DNA from: an uncultured Ellagibacter sp.
GTDB taxonomy: Bacteria > Actinomycetota > Coriobacteriia > Coriobacteriales > Eggerthellaceae
DNA length: 10,956 nucleotides
Assembly (NCBI GenBank): GCA_934613165.1
Contig: CAKTSW010000021.1
Span: forward strand, 1 to 10,956
Reading direction: 5' to 3'
The position numbers and the translations under genes are program-made. The notes under the pieces were generated by a model. It made no database searches, was not told the origin of the DNA, and saw nothing but the letters and a program-made list of their open reading frames with translations. This document shows, one piece after another, positions 6,187 through 10,956 of the stretch (its first letter is position 1; every line of letters begins with the position of its first letter).

Positions 6187-6996
6187 ATGAAATTTGCAAG
6201 GCAGTTCACCGGTGAGTTCATCGGGACGTTCCTCATGTGCTTCCTCGGCATCGGCGCCGTCGCTACGGCAACTTTGTTCGGCGCGCTGACCGGCCCCGGC
6301 CAGGTCGGCCTTGTGTGGGGTATCGCTATCGCGCTCGGCATCTACATCACGCGCAATCTGTCCGACGCGCACTTCAACCCGGCCGTTTCCCTTTCCATGA
6401 TCCTGGCCGGCAAGATGAAGCTTCGCGATTTGCCCGCCTACCTGCTCGGACAGTGCGCAGGCGCCTTCCTTGCGGCGGGCGCTTTGTGGGTCATGTTCGG
6501 CGATTCGGTCGCTAAGAACCTGTCCAACAACGGCCTCACCATGTCGACCAACTCCATCGGCAGCGCTGCTACCATCTGGTGCGAGGTGTTCCCGAACACC
6601 GCCAACGGCACCGTGCCCATGATGGTCGGCGCGTTTGCCGAGGGCTTCGCCGTGTTCATCCTGTGCCTCGTTATCTTCAGCCTCACCTCCGACGAGAACA
6701 AGGGCAAGCCGACGGCCGCCCTGGCGCCGCTGTTCATCGGCCTCACCATCACCGTGCTGATCAACGTCGTCGGTCCCTTGACCGACGCCGGTTTGAACCC
6801 CGCCCGCGACGTCATGCCGCGCCTGTGGGCCGCCATGGTCGGTTGGGGCTCCATCTGCTTCGGCAACAACGTGATGGATACGCTGTGCGTTTACGTCGTC
6901 GGCCCGTTTGTCGGCGGCATCGTGGCTGCGCTCGTGTACCGCTACATCCTGAAGCCGATGCACATCTCCGCCGTGAAGGAAGCGGAAGAGAAGTAG
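6187..6996 (+). CDS. Aquaglyceroporin (MIP family channel, GlpF/LarD-like)
   Basis: The 269-residue inner-membrane channel has the six-helix, two-half-helix layout of the MIP family. It passes small uncharged solutes by facilitated diffusion. The two signature NPA boxes are seen at N64-P65-A66 (AHFNPAVS) and N204-P205-A206 (GLNPARD). R207 is the selectivity-filter arginine, and the following D208 is typical of glycerol facilitators rather than water channels. W44 in LVWG aligns with Trp48 of E. coli GlpF, but A201 aligns with its Phe200, suggesting a wider filter. ATG 6187 is chosen from the GAAAGAG site at 6174-6180; the in-frame ATG-less extension to 6097 lies in the leader. It is divergent from the molybdoenzyme operon and precedes a larE-like gene. 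Substrate options are glycerol, lactic acid (as for LarD of Lactobacillus plantarum), or the substrate or product of the neighbouring oxidoreductase. The symbol is withheld for that reason. Confidence 0.9.
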   Translation: MKFARQFTGEFIGTFLMCFLGIGAVATATLFGALTGPGQVGLVWGIAIALGIYITRNLSDAHFNPAVSLSMILAGKMKLRDLPAYLLGQCAGAFLAAGALWVMFGDSVAKNLSNNGLTMSTNSIGSAATIWCEVFPNTANGTVPMMVGAFAEGFAVFILCLVIFSLTSDENKGKPTAALAPLFIGLTITVLINVVGPLTDAGLNPARDVMPRLWAAMVGWGSICFGNNVMDTLCVYVVGPFVGGIVAALVYRYILKPMHISAVKEAEEK

Positions 6997-7034
6997 GCTG
7001 GGGGACCTTCGTTTCCTGGCGACAGCTGGCAAGC

Positions 7035-7072
7035 AAGCGGGATGGGGCCGAATCGCGCCCCATCCCGCTTTT
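7035..7072 (+). terminator. Intrinsic terminator of the aquaglyceroporin gene
   Basis: A perfect 14-bp stem (7035-7048 with 7057-7070, AAGCGGGATGGGGC and its complement) closes an 8-base loop and runs into TTTT (7069-7072), 39 bases after the stop codon at 6996. It separates the channel gene from the larE-like gene transcriptionally. Confidence 0.88.
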
Positions 7073-7133
7073 GCGTTGCGGCCCGAAGATTTTGCGCTGC
7101 GCGGCCGAGAGTTTTGCGTTATGGCGCCGAAAA
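7069..7133. repeat. Three degenerate 21-22-bp repeats (TTTTGCG units)
   Basis: Units begin at 7069, 7090 and 7112. Each starts TTTTGCG(T/C)T or similar, followed by a GC-rich part ending GGC(C)CGA: TTTTGCGTTGCGGCCCGA, TTTTGCGCTGCGCGGCCGA and TTTTGCGTTATGGCGCCGA. The 21 and 22 bp periods correspond to two turns of DNA. The first copy overlaps the terminator T run. Confidence 0.55.
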
Positions 7134-7155
7134 GAGGCCCTCCAATGGCGGGCAG

Positions 7156-7355
7156 CGACGGGTTTGCAAAGGCTTGAGCGGGTTACGTCTTGCAAACCCG
7201 TCGTTCGATGCCAGGAACTTTTGCAAACCCGGTGTTCGCCGCAACATTTCTTTGCAAACCCGTCGTACGATGCCGTCGTGTTTTGCAAACCCGGCGTTCC
7301 CCGCCATGGGAAGCCCCAAAACGCGCGAACGGTTTGCAAAACCGTCTTTCCCTGC
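7156..7355. repeat. Array of TTTGCAAA-centred repeats with 31-bp period
   Basis: Six copies of a motif around (T)TTGCAAACCCG are seen. The TGCAAACCC core begins at 7191, 7222, 7253 and 7284, exactly 31 bp apart. A fifth forward copy (7335, GGTTTGCAAAACC) lies 51 bp further. One inverted copy (CGACGGGTTTGCAAA, 7156-7170) is an exact reverse complement of TTTGCAAACCCGTCG at 7251-7265. Units alternate: copies 1 and 3 continue GTCGT(T/A)CGATGCC, copies 2 and 4 continue G(G/C)(T/C)GTTC-like bases. A 31-bp period is not a multiple of three and the units shift frame, so this is not coding. Too short and irregular for CRISPR repeats. Confidence 0.75.
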
Positions 7356-7480
7356 TAGCTTCGGCTTAGCTGCATCCCTTGTGTGCGATTTGCCGCGCGC
7401 GAACTTGTCGTACGTGCGAAGGGGAGCAGCCTTCCCCTTGAGCCTTTTCGTTCGTCTGCCATGGAGCTTTCGTAGAGTGA

Positions 7481-7511
7481 TTGCCTTGGAGTGTGCTCCA
7501 ACTCCTATCCT
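7481..7511 (+). promoter_or_regulatory. MerR-type promoter with 19-bp spacer and operator dyad, upstream of larE-like gene
   Basis: TTGCCT (-35, 7481-7486) and TATCCT (-10, 7506-7511) are separated by 19 bp, too long for ordinary sigma-70 recognition. Inside the spacer is a dyad, CTTGGAGT-GT-GCTCCAAC (7485-7502), with the perfect inner arms TTGGAG/CTCCAA. Long spacers with an internal dyad are the hallmark of MerR-family regulated promoters, and CTTGGAGT-N2-ACTCCAAG is the operator type I recall for the NmlR/AdhR aldehyde- and thiol-stress branch. Transcription would start near 7518, ~33 bases before the larE-like ATG. No merR gene is in the window. Confidence 0.6.
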
Positions 7512-7550
7512 GTCGCAAGAAGGAGCGATTGAGAAAGGAAAGACGAGACC

Positions 7551-8216
7551 ATGGGTGGAGAATTCCACAACATCGTTGGCGAAGGACAGGGGCTTGGGGT
7601 GGAGCCGCTTGCGCGGTTTTTCGAGCGCACGCCCCGTTTCGCGGTGGCGTTTTCGGGGGGATGCGACTCGTCGTACTTGCTCGCGGCGGCCGTCGCTGCC
7701 GGGTGCGACGTCCACGCGTACGGCGTGAAAACCCAGTTCCAGGCTGAATTCGAGCTCGAGGACTCGCGACGCCTCGCGCGCGAGGTGGGCTTTCCGCTCA
7801 CCATCATCGAGGCCGACGTGCTCGCTAACGACGCGATCTGCGAGAACCCGCCCGAGCGCTGCTACCTTTGCAAGCGCTTCGTGTTCGGCAGCATCTTGGG
7901 GCGCATGCGCGAAGACGGCTTCGAGGTGCTCTGCGACGGCACGAACGCGACCGACAACCCGGAGCGCCGTCCGGGGTTCCGCGCGCTCGCGGAGCTCGGG
8001 GTGGTGTCGCCCTTGCGCCGCGCCGGCATGACGAAGGACGACGTGCGCGCCGCAAGCCGCAAGCTCGGCATCTTCACGGCCGACAAGCCGAGTTTCTCGT
8101 GCTTGGCGGTCCATTCCCCGAAGGGCGAGCGTCTTACGCAGGCCGTCCTCAACGAGGCCGCGCGCAAGACCGGCGTTTTCGGCGGCGGACGCCCGAAGGC
8201 GGAGTTCACCCACTAG
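7551..8216 (+). CDS. larE: LarE-like ATP-dependent sulfur transferase, short form
   Basis: The 221-residue protein starts at ATG 7551 with GAAAGG about 10 bases upstream. LarE is a PP-loop ATPase that adenylates pyridinium biscarboxylate mononucleotide and inserts sulfur during synthesis of the nickel-pincer cofactor of lactate racemase. The PP-loop is SGGCDSS at 35-41. ERCYLCK at 103-108 matches the LarE-type CxxC (C104, C107). C184 in KPSFSCLA occupies the place of the sulfur-donating cysteine of Lactobacillus plantarum LarE. The CxxC plus distal cysteine pattern resembles LarE proteins reported to bind a [4Fe-4S] cluster rather than sacrificing a cysteine. The protein ends about 37 residues after C184, ~50 residues shorter than typical ~270-residue members, and no frame carries a lost C-terminus. 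The usual CLASR is CLAVH. It could therefore act on another substrate. larA, larB and larC are not in the window. Confidence 0.75.
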   Translation: MGGEFHNIVGEGQGLGVEPLARFFERTPRFAVAFSGGCDSSYLLAAAVAAGCDVHAYGVKTQFQAEFELEDSRRLAREVGFPLTIIEADVLANDAICENPPERCYLCKRFVFGSILGRMREDGFEVLCDGTNATDNPERRPGFRALAELGVVSPLRRAGMTKDDVRAASRKLGIFTADKPSFSCLAVHSPKGERLTQAVLNEAARKTGVFGGGRPKAEFTH

Positions 8217-8322
8217 GAGGTTGCTCGGGCTCAAGGCGGGAACGTCGCCTGGGCCCCGTGCCTGTCCCGATAACGACCCACTCTCTGCGTTTTCGCGCGC
8301 TTGCCGCCCCTTGCGTGACGAA

Positions 8323-8346
8323 AGGGAAACGGCCCGCCGTTTCCCT
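8323..8346. terminator. Hairpin between the larE-like gene and the lipoprotein-recQ operon
   Basis: A perfect 10-bp stem (AGGGAAACGG, 8323-8332, with CCGTTTCCCT, 8337-8346) closes a CCCG loop. It lies 107 bases after the larE-like stop. There is no T run on the plus strand and only a short one on the minus strand, so termination of the larE transcript here is plausible but not certain. Confidence 0.5.
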
Positions 8347-8355
8347 GCGGGGAAC

Positions 8356-8364
8356 TGCTATGAT
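8356..8364 (+). promoter_or_regulatory. Extended -10 promoter for the lipoprotein-recQ operon
   Basis: TGCTATGAT (8356-8364) is an extended -10 element (TG-N-TATGAT), right after the hairpin at 8323-8346. The -35 region is poor, which an extended -10 can compensate for. Predicted transcription start near 8371, about 75 bases before the TTG start at 8447. Confidence 0.5.
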
Positions 8365-8446
8365 TGCGCACGGGTTCCGCCGAGGAGCCCTTTTCGTCAT
8401 GCCGTTTCAGGGTCGCATCGCCCGCCGAACAGAGAGGAGCTCGTCG

Positions 8447-9028
8447 TTGCGTCGCATTATGCTCGTCCTGCTTGTGTGCGCGATCGCGCTTGCCGCGGTG
8501 CCGCTTTCCTCCTGCAAGGCGAAGACGCTCGACGACTGCGACCTTTTGCTTTTCGAAAACGCCTCCGGGTCGGGCGACGCGCGCAATATCGTCTCGGGAG
8601 TGGTGAACCTCGGCGGCGTGTTCAGCAAGGACGGCACCTCGGGCCGCGTCATCAACGTGAACGTCGGCATACCGGAGAAAAGCGCCTGCGACACGGTCGT
8701 GTTCGAGTCTTTGACCGTCGGCGTGTCCGTGACGAAGGGGACGGAAGACTGGGGCGCGTCCGTAACCTTCTCGGCGAGCGAGCTTTTCGGCGGCGGCTAC
8801 CTTTCGTTCGCAGTGCCCGTCGAGGCTTCCAAGACCGAAAGCTCCGACGTCGCGGCGTACCGCGCGTTCGGCGATGTCGAGTTCCGCGCGACGTTCTTAA
8901 GCGACGAGGGCTCGGTGAGCTACCGCTATTCCATCGTGCCCACCGACCGCTACCTTTCGTGGATGGACGATCCGAGCGGCAACTCCTTCGACGGCGCGCG
9001 CTTCACCGTTACGCGGACGAGGGAATAG
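8447..9028 (+). CDS. Small predicted lipoprotein
   Basis: The product has 193 residues and begins with TTG at 8447, chosen because AGAGGAG (8433-8439) lies seven bases upstream and the next residues, RRIMLVLLVCAIALAAVPL, form a signal peptide. An internal ATG at 8459 is the alternative, but it would lose the basic N-region. The lipobox is LSSC with the lipidated cysteine at 23. The rest (residues ~27-193) is a beta-rich domain of unrecognised family with no catalytic motif that I can name. It is probably anchored to the outer face of the membrane. The stop at 9026-9028 is only four bases before the recQ start, so the two genes are co-transcribed and probably translationally coupled. The functional link to recQ is unknown; the frame open upstream to 7868 is only a shadow of the larE-like gene. 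Confidence 0.8.
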   Translation: MRRIMLVLLVCAIALAAVPLSSCKAKTLDDCDLLLFENASGSGDARNIVSGVVNLGGVFSKDGTSGRVINVNVGIPEKSACDTVVFESLTVGVSVTKGTEDWGASVTFSASELFGGGYLSFAVPVEASKTESSDVAAYRAFGDVEFRATFLSDEGSVSYRYSIVPTDRYLSWMDDPSGNSFDGARFTVTRTRE

Positions 9029-9032
9029 CGCT

Positions 9033-10956
9033 ATGGGGCAAGCTGTCGAGTGCGGCGCTTTCGGTGCAGGTGCGCCCGGGGACGTAGCTGGGGCCGGCGC
9101 GTCCGGAGTTGGGGTCGCGGGCGGGGCGGCGGCCGCGCCGACTCTTGACCAGGCGCGCGACGTGCTCAAAAGATACTTCGGATACGCCGACTTCAGGCCC
9201 GGGCAGGCGGGCGTCATCGAGGCGATACTCAGCCGTCGCGACGCGCTCGCCGTCATGCCGACGGGCGCGGGGAAGTCTCTCTGCTACCAGATCCCGGGCA
9301 TCGTTTTGCCCGGCGTGGCGATCGTCGTGTCGCCGCTCGTGTCGCTCATGGGCGATCAGGTCCGCGCGCTTACGCAAGCGGGCGTCCGCGCCGCCTTCCT
9401 CAACTCCACGCTTTCCCTAAGCCAGCAGGAACGCGTCGTCGAGCGGGCGCGCGCAGGCGAGTTCGACATCATGTACGTGGCACCCGAGAGGCTCTCCGAT
9501 GCGCGATTCGCCCGCTTCGCGCAGGCGGCGCGCATCGCGCTCATCGCCGTCGACGAGGCGCATTGCGTGTCGCAGTGGGGGCAGGACTTCCGTCCGTCGT
9601 ACCTGCAAATCGGGGATTTCATCGCGAGTCTTCCCGCACGCCCCGTCGTCTGCGCGCTCACCGCCACGGCGACCGAGCGCGTGCGCGAGGACATCGTGCG
9701 GCTCGTGGGGCTTTCCGACCCGTATCGCGTCGTCACCGGGTTCGACCGCCCGAACCTGTTCTTCGCCGTGGAGCGCCTCGAGCCCAAGAAAAAGCTCGCG
9801 CGCATCGCCGACTACGCGCTTTCGCACGCGGGCGATTCCGGCATCGTGTACTGTTCCACCCGAAAGGAAACCGAGTCGGTGCGCGACGCGCTCGTCGCGG
9901 CCGGCGTGCGGGCGACCTGCTACCACGCGGGGCTCAGTCCCGCTGTGCGCAGCGAGAACCAGCGCGCCTTCATCGACGACGACGCCCCCGTCATGGTGGC
10001 GACCAACGCGTTCGGCATGGGGATCGACAAGTCGAACGTGCGTTACGTCATCCATCACAACATGCCCGCCTCGATCGAGGCGTACTACCAGGAGGCGGGC
10101 CGCGCCGGGCGCGACGGGCTTCCTTCGGAGTGTTTCCTTCTATGGAGCGAGAAGGACCTTTCCACCTGCCGTTTCTTCATCGAGCAGGAATCGGGCAACG
10201 AGGAGCTTTCGCCCGAGGAGCGCGAGCAGGTGCGACAGGCGCGCAGGCGCATGCTCGCGGCGATGGAGGGCTACTGCCTGACGTGCGGCTGCTTGCGCGA
10301 GTACCTGCTTCGCTACTTCGGCGAGGAGGCGGTCGGCGGGCAGCCGACCTGCGGCAATTGCGGGAACTGCACGGGCGATTACGAGCGCGTCGACGTGACG
10401 AGCGAGGCACGGGCGGTCATGCGCTGCGTGCAGGAGTTGCGCGGCGAGTTCGGCAAGGGCATGGTGGCCGACGTGCTGCGCGGCGCGAACACCGAGAAGA
10501 TCCGCTCGTTCGGGCTCGATTCCGCGAACGCCTACGGCACGCTGTCCCAGGCATCGGCGGCTCACCTGAAGGAAGTGATCGAGCTGCTCGTCGCCGGGCG
10601 CTATCTCGACGTGTCGGAAGGGCGGTTTCCCAAGATGGGGTTCGGGCCCGACTTCCGCGCCGCGGCCGCGCCTGGTTTCTCGCTTGAGATGAAGCGGGTG
10701 CCGCGCCGCAAAGAGCGCGCGGGCATATCTGGCGGGGGTGCGCACGCGTTCGGGTCGAGCGGCACCGGTTCGCGCGGCTTCGGAGCTCCTGGGGACACGT
10801 CCGATTTGTTCGAGCGGCTTCGCGCGCTGCGCAAGCGCCTTGCGAGCGAGCAGGGAATCGCGCCCTACATGGTGTTTTCCGACGCGACCCTGCGCGACAT
10901 GTGCGAGCGCCTTCCGCGCACCGATGCCGAGTTCTTGGAGGTGAACGGGGTGGGGC
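9033..10956 (+). CDS. recQ: ATP-dependent DNA helicase RecQ (runs off the right edge)
   Basis: About 641 codons are present. RecQ unwinds DNA 3'-5' in recombination and replication-fork repair. ATG 9033 has GAGGGA (9019-9024) upstream. Residues 1-~37 are an Ala/Gly-rich extension with no counterpart in typical RecQ. The helicase core then shows FRPGQ (54-58), Walker A MPTGAGKS (75-82), DEAH (174-177), TATAT (210-214) and motif VI QEAGRAGRDG (353-362). The aromatic-rich loop reads SQWGQDFRP, with Gln184 where E. coli RecQ has His156. A zinc-binding region has C420, C440, C443 and C446, preceded by C415 and C418. A winged-helix region (~450-540) follows, then a Gly/Ser-rich linker (~565-590) and the start of an HRDC domain (~592 onward, RLRALRKRLASEQGIAPYMVFSD). 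No internal stop is seen. It forms an operon with the lipoprotein gene. Confidence 0.95.
   Translation, partial: MGQAVECGAFGAGAPGDVAGAGASGVGVAGGAAAAPTLDQARDVLKRYFGYADFRPGQAGVIEAILSRRDALAVMPTGAGKSLCYQIPGIVLPGVAIVVSPLVSLMGDQVRALTQAGVRAAFLNSTLSLSQQERVVERARAGEFDIMYVAPERLSDARFARFAQAARIALIAVDEAHCVSQWGQDFRPSYLQIGDFIASLPARPVVCALTATATERVREDIVRLVGLSDPYRVVTGFDRPNLFFAVERLEPKKKLARIADYALSHAGDSGIVYCSTRKETESVRDALVAAGVRATCYHAGLSPAVRSENQRAFIDDDAPVMVATNAFGMGIDKSNVRYVIHHNMPASIEAYYQEAGRAGRDGLPSECFLLWSEKDLSTCRFFIEQESGNEELSPEEREQVRQARRRMLAAMEGYCLTCGCLREYLLRYFGEEAVGGQPTCGNCGNCTGDYERVDVTSEARAVMRCVQELRGEFGKGMVADVLRGANTEKIRSFGLDSANAYGTLSQASAAHLKEVIELLVAGRYLDVSEGRFPKMGFGPDFRAAAAPGFSLEMKRVPRRKERAGISGGGAHAFGSSGTGSRGFGAPGDTSDLFERLRALRKRLASEQGIAPYMVFSDATLRDMCERLPRTDAEFLEVNGVG

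Larger units (their letters stand above)
6997..7550. other. 554-bp non-coding region between channel and larE-like genes
   Basis: From left to right it holds the terminator, the 21-22-bp repeats, the 31-bp TTTGCAAA array, a 7-bp hairpin (AAGGGGA 7419-7425 with TCCCCTT 7433-7439), and the MerR-type promoter. Open frames crossing it on both strands are Cys/Arg/Pro-rich, made of the repeats read in shifting frames, and lack ribosome binding sites. I consider the whole stretch non-coding. Confidence 0.7.

Noticed and set aside
7156..7355. CRISPR-like array
   Set aside because: The repeated core is only about 12-16 bp, units are 31 bp in total including the variable part, one copy is inverted and no cas genes are near. 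Repeats and spacers of CRISPR size are absent.
6812..7358. Small Cys/Arg/Pro-rich protein genes on either strand in the repeat region
   Set aside because: The open frames consist of the DNA repeats read in shifting frames, lack ribosome binding sites, and run into flanking genes or the terminator.
7119..8234. Minus-strand open frame opposite the larE-like gene
   Set aside because: The plus frame shows PP-loop, CxxC and LarE-like segments; the minus frame shows none and extends into the repeat array.
8227..8256. Imperfect hairpin just after the larE-like stop
   Set aside because: Pairing is broken by a bulge and wobble pairs and no T run follows; the hairpin at 8323-8346 is stronger.

Overview
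The window looks like a chromosomal segment of a high-GC anaerobic actinobacterium, most probably of the Coriobacteriia (Eggerthellaceae: Eggerthella, Gordonibacter, Adlercreutzia and relatives). This rests on strongly GC-biased codon use, a Tat-exported molybdopterin oxidoreductase with a four-cluster ferredoxin partner and a TorD-type chaperone, and GC-rich genes separated by short AT-rich promoter islands. No rRNA, tRNA or CRISPR array was seen. The species assignment is inference.

Left part (1-1500). The window opens in the 3' end of a surface protein gene (+), with a Pro/Asn/Asp-rich stalk and a C-terminal membrane anchor, followed by a GC-rich hairpin. Next is a 51-codon remnant of a pyridoxamine-phosphate-oxidase-like flavoprotein gene (+). 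It breaks off exactly where a convergent lipoprotein gene (-, 739-1500) ends.

Middle part (1692-6996). A minus-strand operon reads: Tat-dependent molybdopterin catalytic subunit (5883-3283), DmsB-like 4x[4Fe-4S] subunit overlapping it by one base (3283-2576), a strong hairpin, then a TorD/DmsD-like chaperone (2414-1692). Together they should make an exported two-subunit oxidoreductase. No membrane anchor subunit is present and the substrate cannot be read from the sequence. A divergent plus-strand gene (6187-6996) encodes an aquaglyceroporin. The shared AT-rich intergenic region holds repeated TTACCGAA-like half-sites between the two promoters, so the channel and the enzyme may be co-regulated.

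Right part (6997-10956). After a textbook terminator comes a 554-bp intergenic region with two different short-period repeat arrays (about 21-22 bp and exactly 31 bp). It ends in a promoter with a 19-bp spacer and an internal dyad, the layout recognised by MerR-family regulators. This drives a short LarE-like sulfur transferase (7551-8216). A channel gene next to larE recalls the lactate racemization (lar) system, where LarD is an aquaglyceroporin, but larA, larB and larC are not in the window. The window ends with a two-gene operon: a small lipoprotein (TTG start, 8447-9028) and recQ (9033 to the window edge), which runs off the right end within or just after its HRDC domain.

Most worth a second look: the phased TTTGCAAA array, the MerR-type promoter of larE, the C-terminally short three-cysteine LarE, the operator cluster shared by the molybdoenzyme and the channel, and the abrupt flavoprotein/lipoprotein junction.
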